Assembly (NCBI GenBank): GCA_947062675.1
Contig: CAMSQM010000018.1
Coordinates: 1 to 55,657 of the forward strand
DNA length: 55,657 nt
Direction of reading: 5' to 3'
Origin: an uncultured Roseburia sp.
GTDB lineage: Bacteria; Bacillota; Clostridia; Lachnospirales; Lachnospiraceae
Part shown: piece after piece, positions 36,059 to 44,404 of the stretch
Layout: each line of letters opens with the position of its first letter
How positions within the stretch are numbered: position 1 is the first letter of the stretch
Position numbers and translations under genes: made by a program
Notes under the pieces: model-generated
What the model was told of the DNA's origin: nothing
Database searches by the model: none
Seen by the model: the letters and a program-made list of their open reading frames with translations, nothing else

Positions 36059-36406
36059 TCACACGTCCCTCCATTCCTGCGCTCCCACCCAGGGCCCGCA
36101 CGCCTTATCGTCAATGTATAAATCAGCCGATATCTTCCGCGATTCCGTACCGTACCGCTCGATAATCTCCCGCACATTTTCATTGACAGCGTCAAATTCC
36201 AGCCCGAATCTCCCGCACCAGGCAAGTGCCTCGCCGAGCGGAACGCCGCAGCGGCAGGTCCAGAGAATAATCTGCCTTCCCTGCTTCCTGACCTCCTTAA
36301 GCAGCCCGATCAGCGGCAGATTCGGCGCTCCGATCGCCGGGTAACAGTCCGTGCACAGTGTTCCGTCAAAGTCCACTGCTATGATCCTTATTTCTCTCCC
36401 GTCCAC
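36059..36406 (-). CDS. HAD-like hydrolase domain protein (BT0820-type)
   Basis: About 115 residues from a GTG start at 36406: DGREIRIIAVDFDGTLCTDCYPAIG carries the HAD motif DFDGTL with both aspartates, IILWTCRCG gives motif II, and ADLYIDDKACG gives the late acidic pair. This small HAD type is common in Bacteroides and Clostridia and acts on unknown phospho-compounds, possibly nucleotides. The longer in-frame reading to 36643 has no homology-like text, while GGGAGGG lies 6 nt before the GTG, so the short form is preferred. Confidence 0.75.
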   Translation of the reverse strand: MDGREIRIIAVDFDGTLCTDCYPAIGAPNLPLIGLLKEVRKQGRQIILWTCRCGVPLGEALAWCGRFGLEFDAVNENVREIIERYGTESRKISADLYIDDKACGPWVGAQEWRDV

Positions 36407-36560
36407 TTTTTTCCCTCCCTTCAGCACTGATCTGACAGCCCGCGGCAATTCCGGCCCGGACTCTGGCAGATCACTTTTGCGGACAGTATCGCACATTACG
36501 TGTCCCATAATCAGGACAGAAAAATCCGCCGCAAAAAAAATACGCTGCATCCGGGATTGT

Positions 36561-36599
36561 CCGCAAAACCAGTGACCCTCTGATTCACTGGTTTTGCGG
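36561..36599. repeat. 15-bp inverted repeat downstream of the DUF2461 gene
   Basis: CCGCAAAACCAGTGA (36561-36575) pairs with TCACTGGTTTTGCGG (36585-36599). No T-run follows on either side, so it is not a standard terminator; its place 10 bp past a stop codon still suggests a 3'-end role. Confidence 0.7.
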
Positions 36600-36608
36600 T
36601 CGTTCTGT

Positions 36609-37298
36609 TTACGGTCTCCCTGCAGGCATCTGAAAATCCACAAGCGCCCTGTTCAGATAATCGTTAAAAGGTTTCATAATCCGGAAAATCTCTGCCGCCC
36701 TCGCAGTAAATACCCCGGCATCCCTCAGCTCTTCATCTCTCACCGGATATTCAACATACCAGCTCTTAAATTTCAGATACTCCGCCTGAGGATGTTCTTT
36801 CTCATATCCTGCGGGAACCTTCTTCAGCGCGGTTCCCTGAACCCTGAAATATTTTTCAAACTCCGGTTCATGTATGATCTCTTCCCACTCTTCGCCATTG
36901 CGGACGATGGCATCCCGTATCATTTTCGTCGCATCCTTAAACATATCCGCAAACAGGCCGCCTCCCAGAAAAGACTGGTCGCCGGGCTTTATCATAACAT
37001 AGTAGCCGACGGGAACAGGCAGTTTGCCCTTTGAGGAAATGTGCGCGCGGAACGCGGGATTATAAGGCGATTTGTCATGGCTGAAACGGGTGTCCCTCAC
37101 AATCTTAAAGGTGAGATCTTTCGGATTATTATGTAGTATACTGCTGTCATATTTTCCGATCTGCAGTATCAGTTCCTCTATTAATTTTTCAAATCCGGCA
37201 TTCGCCATCTTATAATCATCCCTGTTCGCATGATACCATTCACGGTTGTTATTCATGCCTAGCGCCGTCAGATAATCTAAAATATACTGTATGTTCAT
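36609..37298 (-). CDS. DUF2461 family protein
   Basis: 229 residues: ILDYLTALGMNNNREWYHANRDDYKMANAGFEKLIEEL followed by FKIVRDTRFSHDKSPYNPAFRAHIS and PVGYYVMIKPGDQSFLGGGLF matches the DUF2461 (TIGR02453) family, whose biochemical role is unknown. The protein looks soluble. AAGGAG lies before the ATG. It follows the sigma factor gene by 15 bp, so the two are one transcription unit. Confidence 0.9.
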   Translation of the reverse strand: MNIQYILDYLTALGMNNNREWYHANRDDYKMANAGFEKLIEELILQIGKYDSSILHNNPKDLTFKIVRDTRFSHDKSPYNPAFRAHISSKGKLPVPVGYYVMIKPGDQSFLGGGLFADMFKDATKMIRDAIVRNGEEWEEIIHEPEFEKYFRVQGTALKKVPAGYEKEHPQAEYLKFKSWYVEYPVRDEELRDAGVFTARAAEIFRIMKPFNDYLNRALVDFQMPAGRP

Positions 37299-37313
37299 AA
37301 TCTGTCATCTCCT

Positions 37314-38165
37314 TTACGATTGCCGGATAACGGAAAGCTGTGTGGAACCCAGCAGCTCCAGTATCTGTTGTTTTGTGTATTCGGAACACCGGTAAGACTT
37401 ACAGAACGAAAAATACTGCGCTAAATCGTCCAGATCTTCCATGGCATTTTTCACGTCCATCATGGTCTCAGCGGATATCTCCGTGGCTGTCATATAATCC
37501 TGCTGCAGCGGGTTTATCCTGTGGCTCTGGATCGCATAATTTACCCTGTCCCTGCATCTGCAGCTGCCGCCGCCGTATTCACCGCAGTACTGCCCGAGAA
37601 AATCTGCCATTTTTCTGCGTATCCGGGAAAGCCTCTGACGATACGCCTCCGGGGTGATTCCCAGAATATCCCCCGCGATGCGGCTGTCAGCTTTAAACAT
37701 GGTCCCCAGTATGAAAATACATCTGCTTTCCACATCCAGGCACTGCAGCATCACGTTGGTACAGGACATTTTGAGTTCCTCCGCCAGGATATCCTTCTCC
37801 ACATTCTGCGTCAGATCCGGCACATCCTGTGCTTTTCCGTTTTCTATGTCAGCCCCGTAATATTCAAAACTCAGCGGATAGCGGGCGAACATGTGCTTTT
37901 TGTAATTTTTCAGGTGATTCACCGCAATCCGGAACACCCACGTGGTAAATGAACTCTCCCCCCTGAAAGTGGACAGATGTGTGATCACCTTCAGCAGGAT
38001 ATCCTGCGTGGCATCTTCCGCGTCGGCAAATGTACCCAGCATGCGCAGGGATAAATTGAAGACAATATCCTGTACGCCTGTAATAAGCGTCTCAAGAGCC
38101 TTTTTATCTCCTGCCGTGGCTTTTTCAGTCAGAACCTGTAATTCCTCATTCGTTTTTTTATTCAT
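37314..38165 (-). CDS. ECF-type RNA polymerase sigma factor with cysteine-containing C-terminal extension
   Basis: 283 residues. Region 2 is FADAEDATQDILLKVITHLSTFRGESSFTTWVFRIAVNHLKNYKK and region 4 is ADSRIAGDILGITPEAYRQRLSRIRRKMADFL. About 100 more residues follow, starting with YCGEYGGGSCRCRDRVNYAI, whose clustered cysteines could bind metal or sense redox state. Classic ECF factors end near 190 residues, so the extension is notable and may replace an anti-sigma factor, none of which is adjacent. CAGGAGG lies before the ATG. The DUF2461 gene is directly downstream. Confidence 0.88.
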   Translation of the reverse strand: MNKKTNEELQVLTEKATAGDKKALETLITGVQDIVFNLSLRMLGTFADAEDATQDILLKVITHLSTFRGESSFTTWVFRIAVNHLKNYKKHMFARYPLSFEYYGADIENGKAQDVPDLTQNVEKDILAEELKMSCTNVMLQCLDVESRCIFILGTMFKADSRIAGDILGITPEAYRQRLSRIRRKMADFLGQYCGEYGGGSCRCRDRVNYAIQSHRINPLQQDYMTATEISAETMMDVKNAMEDLDDLAQYFSFCKSYRCSEYTKQQILELLGSTQLSVIRQS

Positions 38166-38271
38166 AGATTTTTACCTCCTGTCTGATTAGACAACGCTTC
38201 CCCGCCTTTGTGACATCTTCTCTCATAAAACATATGAAAATCACACTCCGCGAGCTTTGTATTGTCATGAA

Positions 38272-38314
38272 TAAAGGGCCTTCTGCGATTATTTTATCAC
38301 AGAAGACCCTTTGG
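38272..38314 (-). terminator. Putative terminator after the radical SAM gene
   Basis: On the minus strand AAAGGGTCTTCTG can pair with CAGAAGGCCCTTT (one mismatch region) around an A/T-rich loop, followed by ATT. It lies about 40 bp past the stop at 38351. Confidence 0.5.
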
Positions 38315-38350
38315 AATACGATGTACAGGCATCCCTCACACGCACATTTT

Positions 38351-39244
38351 TTATTCCCCGGACTCAAATTCCGGGATAAAGCTCTCTTCCGCCGTCTCTC
38401 CTTCCTGAATAAAACCGTTTTCCACGCCGAGCCCGATCGCGTAATCCACAACTGCATCGTACTCCCTCTGTGTAATCTTACGGTTCAGCTCAGGGTAATC
38501 CGCAAGCCACGGACGGGGGGTAAACTGATTTAAAATACTGATAAAAATAGTGTTTCCATATGTCCCGTAAAGATAGCGGATCACCGCCCGCGCGTCACGC
38601 ACACAGCCCGGCAGAACCAGATGCCGCACAATTGTCCCGCGCTCCATCAGGGTCTGTCCGCCGCGCTCCGCAAATACCGCCGGTCCCGTCTGGCGCACCA
38701 TCTCCGCAACCGCGGCCTTCGCGACCTCCGGGTAATCCCTCACGTGCGAATACTTCCTCCCCAGCGCGGCATCCATATACTTAAAATCCGGCAGATAAAT
38801 ATCCACAAGGCCTTCCAGGGACCGGAGCACCTCCGCCTTCTCATAGCTTCCGGTGTTGTACACAATGGGAATCGCAAGCCCCTGGCTCTTTGCCGCCTCA
38901 AGTGCCTGCGCCACCTGCGGCGCAAAATGCCCGGCTGTGACCAGATTGATATTATTCGCCCCCTGCTCCTGCAGCTCCAGAAAGATCTTTGCAAGGCGCC
39001 CTGTGGACACTACCTTTCCCGCGTTTCCATGTGCAATGCTTTTGTTCTGGCAAAATACACAGTGAAGCGGACAGCCGGAAAAAAACACGGCCCCCGATCC
39101 TTTTTCGCCGGATATGCACGGCTCCTCCCAGAAGTGGAGCGCCGCGCGCGCTACCTTTATCTCATAAGTCTGCCCGCAGATTCCTGTATCCCCCGGCCTG
39201 CGGGAGATGCCGCAGTTTCGCGGGCACAGCGTGCACACTGCCAT
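38351..39244 (-). CDS. Radical SAM protein, AmrS / PFL-activating-enzyme-like
   Basis: About 297 residues. CTLCPRNCG and GICGQ at the start form a cysteine set, and GCPLHCVFCQN is the Cx3Cx2C radical SAM motif. VYNTGSYEKAEVLRSL and VDIYLPDFKYMD are typical of proteins annotated as AmmeMemoRadiSam-system or putative pyruvate formate-lyase activating enzymes. The substrate is unknown and no glycyl-radical enzyme or AmmeMemo partner is adjacent. AGGAGGAGAG lies 5 nt before the ATG at 39244; 39265 has no such site. It is 33 bp after the esterase gene and may be co-transcribed with it. Confidence 0.85.
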   Translation of the reverse strand: MAVCTLCPRNCGISRRPGDTGICGQTYEIKVARAALHFWEEPCISGEKGSGAVFFSGCPLHCVFCQNKSIAHGNAGKVVSTGRLAKIFLELQEQGANNINLVTAGHFAPQVAQALEAAKSQGLAIPIVYNTGSYEKAEVLRSLEGLVDIYLPDFKYMDAALGRKYSHVRDYPEVAKAAVAEMVRQTGPAVFAERGGQTLMERGTIVRHLVLPGCVRDARAVIRYLYGTYGNTIFISILNQFTPRPWLADYPELNRKITQREYDAVVDYAIGLGVENGFIQEGETAEESFIPEFESGE

Positions 39245-39277
39245 GACTCTCTCCTCCTCTTCCACCCGGCAGCCGGT

Positions 39278-40204
39278 CTATTCCCGCAGCAGCACGTCCA
39301 TGAATTTTCCGATCTCCACCCAGGCACGCCTTGATTCCGGCAGCATTTTCGCAGCCATCTGAAACACATGGAACATTCCCTCATAAATACTCAGACGGAC
39401 TTTTACGCCCTGCTCCCTGGCCTTTGCGGCTACGCTGACCGAATCCGAGAGCAGCATCTCGTAAGAGCCGACCTGAATCAGCATGGGTGGAAACTCCCTG
39501 AAATCGCCGAACAGAGGGGAGATATAAGCATCCATCGGATCGTGATCCCCCACATAATCCTTATTGAAAATCAGGCTGTCCCTCGTCTTTCCAAACAGAG
39601 GATCTTTTTCAAAGTTTGTTTCATACGATTCCCCGCCAGCCGTCAGATCAGTCCACGGCGACATCGCCACAATTCCGCAGGGAAGCTGCATCCCCCGGTC
39701 TTTGAGGTAATGGCAGAGCGCCATTGCCAGCCCTCCTCCCGCAGAATCTCCCGCCAGAATAATCTGTTCGGCAAACCAGCCCTGGGAAATGAGGTACGCA
39801 TACGCCTCATAGGCGTCCAGAAGCGCCGCCGGATAAGGATTTTCCGGCGCCACGCGGTAATCAATGGTCAGCACGCTCATACCGTGGCTGACTTCATTGT
39901 AAAGTCCCGCGAACATCCGGTAGGCATTACGCATCGCCCCGACATAGCCTCCCCCGTGCAGCTGAAGGATGATTTTGTCCGTACTGGCCCCTTCTTTTGA
40001 TTCCAGAAGCTCCATTGTAAAATTCTCCAGCTCTGTGACAGTCAGCGTAAAACAGGCCGGACATTTCCAGGGGGGCTCTGTCTCCCCGATTTTTTTCCGC
40101 AGTTCCCCGCTTTTTATTCTTTTTCCGATCAGGTGATCATTTGTCACGCGGGCGATCATGTCACGCATGAACTTTCCGCTGATACTTGGCTCACTCTCCC
40201 GCAT
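39278..40204 (-). CDS. Alpha/beta hydrolase, hormone-sensitive-lipase (family IV) esterase
   Basis: About 308 residues. IILQLHGGGYVGAM has the HGGG oxyanion motif and ILAGDSAGGGLAMAL the nucleophile Ser; PMLIQVGSYEMLLSD and EGMFHVFQM give the acid and His of the triad. This is the family IV carboxylesterase pattern, with no signal peptide. The open frame reaches 40507 but the extra 101 residues are unlike a protein; CGGAGG lies 12 nt before the ATG at 40204. It follows the zinc-ribbon membrane protein by 119 bp and with that gene and the acyltransferase forms a recurring-looking trio. Confidence 0.85.
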   Translation of the reverse strand: MRESEPSISGKFMRDMIARVTNDHLIGKRIKSGELRKKIGETEPPWKCPACFTLTVTELENFTMELLESKEGASTDKIILQLHGGGYVGAMRNAYRMFAGLYNEVSHGMSVLTIDYRVAPENPYPAALLDAYEAYAYLISQGWFAEQIILAGDSAGGGLAMALCHYLKDRGMQLPCGIVAMSPWTDLTAGGESYETNFEKDPLFGKTRDSLIFNKDYVGDHDPMDAYISPLFGDFREFPPMLIQVGSYEMLLSDSVSVAAKAREQGVKVRLSIYEGMFHVFQMAAKMLPESRRAWVEIGKFMDVLLRE

Positions 40205-40323
40205 TGTGCTTTCGTGCCTCCGTTTTTTCTGAATCTGTGCCGCCGCATTCCCCGACAGCGCCTCCCGCCTGTCCGCACCCTCGTCTGTGCAGTCAGCGTG
40301 ATCCCCCTGCGAGGATCTGTCTT

Positions 40324-40989
40324 CTACCGGATATGAAATCTCCGCTTCAGTTCCAGCCTTGCCCGGCGGTCGCCGATAATCACGGTCCCCAGAAACAGGG
40401 AGGCCGAAAACACCAGCGGAAAAAAGGCAAAATACGGCTGCGTCGCAAGCTCCGCCAGATACAGCCCCATCGGCACAAGACTGAACAGAATCATCAGAAT
40501 CTGCCACATCAGATAGCTCTGCCAGTTCCTGCGGTTGGTGATCATCAGAATGATAATACCTGTATCCGTCAGGATAATCCCGGAAGGCAGCGCGTAATTG
40601 ACCGACCAGCCCCGGTATCCCGACACAAAATCGATCGCGATCACCATCAGCACCGCGATCAGCGTCAGTATGATAATCTTGCTCTTATAACCTGATTTCC
40701 CCAGAATCGCAAAGCGGATCAGCATATAGACATACAAAAGCGACAGCCCGGTGATCGCGCTCCACCAGGTCTGCGATTCGGTGAGGGCATTGACCGCGAT
40801 CAGCGCCGCTTCCGTAAGAATCGCACAGAAGAGATAGATCCGCCCGATCAGCGCCATCCGCCTCGTCATCACCCTGACATCCGGATACATATTTTCCACT
40901 TCCACCGTCTTCTCCAGAACCGAATCACAGAGCGGACAGCGCTCCGTCTCATCCAGCACCTCGATTTTACAATTTCTGCACTTACTCAT
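40324..40989 (-). CDS. Zinc-ribbon membrane protein (DUF6320-like)
   Basis: 221 residues. MSKCRNCKIEVLDETERCPLCDSVL is a CxxC...CxxC zinc ribbon on the cytoplasmic side; about six hydrophobic segments follow, with a basic C-terminus (RRARLELKRRFHIR). I believe this is the family named DUF6320, usually beside an acyltransferase gene, but the name is from memory. Its start overlaps the end of the acyltransferase gene by 8 bp, so the two are translationally coupled. Function unknown. Confidence 0.72.
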   Translation of the reverse strand: MSKCRNCKIEVLDETERCPLCDSVLEKTVEVENMYPDVRVMTRRMALIGRIYLFCAILTEAALIAVNALTESQTWWSAITGLSLLYVYMLIRFAILGKSGYKSKIIILTLIAVLMVIAIDFVSGYRGWSVNYALPSGIILTDTGIIILMITNRRNWQSYLMWQILMILFSLVPMGLYLAELATQPYFAFFPLVFSASLFLGTVIIGDRRARLELKRRFHIR

Positions 40990-42328
40990 AATTCACCCCG
41001 TTACTCTCCACCTCAACGTGTATCCCGTCCGCCGCAACCTTGCGGAAAAACCCACGCTGTACCGACGGATCCACCAGGTCATAGCTGAAACTGAACACCA
41101 GCGTGTCCCCGTAGGAACAGATATTTCCCTTTATGTGCTGCCCCTTTGACATCGCCAGAAAAGAGTGAAACATCTCCACATACGGACGGTATTCCTCCGC
41201 CACCGTGATATTCCCGATATTGGTCACAGTCGTCGTGTTCGCCAGCGCCGACGTCGTGTAAATGTAACGCATAGCGATATTTTTCAGAAAAAGCGGCACC
41301 GCGCGGGCAATCAGGAGCTTCTCGTTGGAGACATTGTAGGAAAACAGCTCTTCAAGATGTTCCCTGTTAATCTGACTGCGCAGACTCTCCCGCACTTCCC
41401 CGAGCACCTCCTCAAATGTGTACACATCTTTCACCGGATGAAATTCCGCGGAAACCATGACAAAAAAATTTTTTGTGGTGATGGAATTAAAATACGGGCG
41501 CAGATTGACGGGAACCGCGACCCGGACCGGACGCTCCGATGCCATTCCGTGAATGCACTCCGTGTAAACACTCCAGATAAAGACCCCGACAAGGTACTCA
41601 TTGATGCTGACGTCATACGAACGGCAGACTTTCTTCAGCTCCGGTATCTTCATGTAGCCGTGCATAACCCCGAACTCTCCGGGCCGGAGCTTCTCCCCCC
41701 TGATCAGGTAGGCCTTTTTCGTCTGATAGCCTCTCGCATGGCTCCTCTTGTAATTTTTAAGAAAACTGTCCTCCCGGTTCAGCGACGTGTCGCTGCTCAG
41801 GGAGTCTCCCACCTGGCTGGCCAGCTGCGGGTGCGCCAGGCGCAGATACTGATAGGTCAGCTCCTTTAAAAAACTGATTCCTCCCATGCCGTCCGTCAGC
41901 ACATGAAACACCTCGAGATTTATGCGGTATTTATAGTACGTCACGCGGAACATGTAGCTCCTGTTTTTATTCTGATGGATAAACCGGCACGGAAAAACCG
42001 TTTCGCTGCGAACCCGCGGGGCGGGCTTGCCATTTTCCTCAAAGTAATACCAGAATACCCCCTGTCTTAAACGCAGGTTGAAACCATCAAACTTGGGAAG
42101 TACAATATCCAGCGCTTCCTGAAGCAGCTTCTGGTCAATCAGCTCCGTCAGCGTGACGCTGATACGGTAGACATTGCTCATGCTCTCCCCTGCGATCACC
42201 GGGAAAAGGTGAGCGGTATTGTCCAGCCGGTCCCAGCGGATATCTCTTTTTACCACTCTTCCTTTTCTTCTGCCGTTTTCTGTCTCCGGTACTTCGCTGA
42301 CCGGTTTATCGGATTTTTTCTTTTTCAT
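40982..42328 (-). CDS. Condensation-domain/WES-type acyltransferase (alcohol acetyltransferase-like)
   Basis: 448 residues of the CoA-dependent acyltransferase superfamily. EVFHVLTDGMGGISFLKEL holds the HxxxDG catalytic motif (His near residue 155). The N-terminal WDRLDNTAHLFPVIAGESMSNVYRISVTL and the later VPVNLRPYFNSITTKNFF match proteins annotated as alcohol acetyltransferases or PapA-like. Members join an acyl group to an alcohol or amine; here the substrate is unknown. It is the first gene of the trio followed by the zinc-ribbon protein and an esterase. CAGGAATCAT lies before the ATG. No lipid or peptide synthase is adjacent. Confidence 0.8.
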   Translation of the reverse strand: MKKKKSDKPVSEVPETENGRRKGRVVKRDIRWDRLDNTAHLFPVIAGESMSNVYRISVTLTELIDQKLLQEALDIVLPKFDGFNLRLRQGVFWYYFEENGKPAPRVRSETVFPCRFIHQNKNRSYMFRVTYYKYRINLEVFHVLTDGMGGISFLKELTYQYLRLAHPQLASQVGDSLSSDTSLNREDSFLKNYKRSHARGYQTKKAYLIRGEKLRPGEFGVMHGYMKIPELKKVCRSYDVSINEYLVGVFIWSVYTECIHGMASERPVRVAVPVNLRPYFNSITTKNFFVMVSAEFHPVKDVYTFEEVLGEVRESLRSQINREHLEELFSYNVSNEKLLIARAVPLFLKNIAMRYIYTTSALANTTTVTNIGNITVAEEYRPYVEMFHSFLAMSKGQHIKGNICSYGDTLVFSFSYDLVDPSVQRGFFRKVAADGIHVEVESNGVNYE

Positions 42329-42491
42329 GTCATGATTCCTGCGCGCCGTCTGCCGGCGCTCATCTCCCCTTCATCAATATGAGGCCTGTTCCTGTCCTGT
42401 CAGTACTGTGGTTCTTCCCTGATTATAAAATAAGATGTGCCGAATTACAATGCGTCAGAAGAAATAATATGATTCAGAAAATGCAGATTAT

Positions 42492-43298
42492 TTATCTCCA
42501 GTGATCTCCAATTTTAACAACAATAATATTATGATTGTCTATGTCATCCCGCCCCCAGCAGAAATAAATTCTCTGATTACTATATTCTGTAAACAACTTT
42601 GTATGAGGATTACAGGTAAGTTTTACCCCATGATAGCTGATTTTAAATTCTTTCTCATTTGATCCCTTGCCTGAACAGTAAATCCCATAACCTGCTTTTA
42701 AAGAAGAAAAGGTCTCCTCCTCTCTTCTCCCGCACTCAAAATAAATCCGTCTGGCATGATCACACAGAACAACCAGATGTCTGTGAAGTTCATTTTTCAC
42801 ATCCGAAAATCTCCCGAGTTTTTCAATTGAATGGAACGCATTCTCATGAAATACAAGCTCCGGAAAACAATCTTTTATCCTTAAAAGGTATTCATTGTAA
42901 GATACCGTCTGTATGATATAAAAACGCTTCACTTTTACGATATCCTTTCCCGAATCATAAACGCAGATCTTTTCTTTTTCCGCTTCCGGAACCTCTCCGG
43001 CGAAAGCAAGATATCCTATGTTTTCCTGTCCGGCAATTACTTCATATTTTTCTCCTGCAGAGGGTTCTTTCGAAATAATATCCAGCAGATATGCACTCGC
43101 GTCACTCTGCTCCTGATCATACAGATATTCAAGTGCCGTTACATCCTGATTATCTTTCTGATCATAAAACTCATGTGGCACAAAGAAGAGATCTTTTTTC
43201 TTTATCGCTGTCAGATTATTTTCAAATATCAGCAGACCATCAACCGTAATATTACGGTAGCAGACCGACGGCAATAAATAGAACTTTACTCTGCACAT
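42492..43298 (-). CDS. Orphan protein of the DUF262-ATPase cassette
   Basis: 268 residues, no signal peptide or membrane segment, not a family I can name. It is rich in charged and aromatic residues, with an N-terminal beta-rich part (MCRVKFYLLPSVCYRNITVDG) and a helical middle (SYNEYLLRIKDCFPELVF, VKNELHRHLVVLCDHARRIYF). The last 55 residues, ending ISYHGVKLTCNPHTKLFTEY then RIYFCWGRDDIDNHNIIVVK, resemble the last strands of RelE/ParE-type or small nuclease folds, which is only an impression. Its start overlaps the ATPase gene end by 13 bp with GGAG upstream, so production is coupled. It may be the effector of the cassette; an inhibitor or substrate-binding role is equally open. Confidence 0.6.
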   Translation of the reverse strand: MCRVKFYLLPSVCYRNITVDGLLIFENNLTAIKKKDLFFVPHEFYDQKDNQDVTALEYLYDQEQSDASAYLLDIISKEPSAGEKYEVIAGQENIGYLAFAGEVPEAEKEKICVYDSGKDIVKVKRFYIIQTVSYNEYLLRIKDCFPELVFHENAFHSIEKLGRFSDVKNELHRHLVVLCDHARRIYFECGRREEETFSSLKAGYGIYCSGKGSNEKEFKISYHGVKLTCNPHTKLFTEYSNQRIYFCWGRDDIDNHNIIVVKIGDHWR

Positions 43299-44404
43299 TT
43301 TCTCATCTCCAGTAATTTCCGTAAATCCATCCTTTTCTGATCAAAAAAACCTTCCGGCCAGTTCTCCAGTTCTCCATTCTCCAGTGTCGCAATATTCCTG
43401 TAAACACTTTCCTGATAATTTTTGCTAAAGAAAATTGTTTTCATCAGGTTACATTTTTTCAGGCATGCCAGCTGCAGCCGGCATCCATCAATCACATGTT
43501 CGCTATGTGTTTCCACAATAATCTGAACTCCACAGGCTGCAACATATGCCAGAAATTTCCCTATAGCAGACTGGCTGTAAGGGTGCAGATGCGCCTCAGG
43601 GTTTTCCACGAGCAAAACCGCATTCTCTTTCATACCAGCCAGCAGTGCCTGTACGATAATGGGGAGCACATATGAAATCCCAAACCCTGTCGCCGGAGGC
43701 AGATAATAGTCTCCGTCATTCTGAAACTTCAATACTGACATATTTTTTTCTGTATCAACCACACATTGCAGTGATGTACCCGGAATGATCATTTGAAGCC
43801 ACTCTTCACAGTTCGCAGAAAATCTCGATATAGCCGATATTTTCAACATTTCCGGCAATGAAAAGTCCGGATTTAAGCGCTGTCTTTTATCTGTCTCATG
43901 TATGACATATCCGGTATATTCACCGTATACTCCTACATAATCGCTCCTGTCATTATTCATATCATATACGATTCGGGGACCAAGACGCTCCGCATTCAGA
44001 TAATAAATATCCCCCCTGAGAATCGACTCATGTGCTTCCAGAGCCAGCAGCATCTCATCATAATTGCACAATTTAAAAGATGTTTCATCAAGATCATCCA
44101 GTCTGTAAACAACATTATATACATCTGACCCGCAATCCGACATACGAAGGCAAATCTTCATCTCCTGCCCTTCAAAATTTTCTGATATAATGTTTGCCGG
44201 CAAACCAAGATTCACACCGCCAACATTACTGGTCTTTACACATTTTCTGTCAAGCTCCTGATAACTTCTGACAGCAAGGAGAATCGCCTGGATAACGCTT
44301 GACTTTCCTGCCGCATTTCCTCCCGTCAGAATTGTAATATTATTTAAATCTTCCCTGAACATTCTGTGACATTTGAAGTTCTCCAGTTCTATCCGTTGAA
44401 TCAT
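43286..44404 (-). CDS. AAA/ABC-type ATPase with C-terminal DUF3696
   Basis: 372 residues of the SMC/RecF/OLD-like ATPase group. GGNAAGKS (28-35) is Walker A; PPATGFGISYVLPIIVQALL (about 236-255) is the ABC-signature-like region; AVLLVENPEAHLHP (about 262-275) is Walker B with the catalytic Glu; VETHSEH (about 297-303) carries the switch His. The end, LENGELENWPEGFFDQ (341-356), is the DUF3696 signature. There is no TOPRIM domain as in full OLD nucleases, so cleavage would come from a partner. Its ATG overlaps the DUF262 stop as ATGA. Related ATPases occur in several phage-defence systems. Confidence 0.85.
   Translation of the reverse strand: MIQRIELENFKCHRMFREDLNNITILTGGNAAGKSSVIQAILLAVRSYQELDRKCVKTSNVGGVNLGLPANIISENFEGQEMKICLRMSDCGSDVYNVVYRLDDLDETSFKLCNYDEMLLALEAHESILRGDIYYLNAERLGPRIVYDMNNDRSDYVGVYGEYTGYVIHETDKRQRLNPDFSLPEMLKISAISRFSANCEEWLQMIIPGTSLQCVVDTEKNMSVLKFQNDGDYYLPPATGFGISYVLPIIVQALLAGMKENAVLLVENPEAHLHPYSQSAIGKFLAYVAACGVQIIVETHSEHVIDGCRLQLACLKKCNLMKTIFFSKNYQESVYRNIATLENGELENWPEGFFDQKRMDLRKLLEMRKCAE

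Noticed and set aside
35865..36101. A 78-codon reading of the small membrane protein from 36101
   Set aside because: It would overlap the HAD-like gene by over 40 bp and has no ribosome site; the shorter form is preferred.
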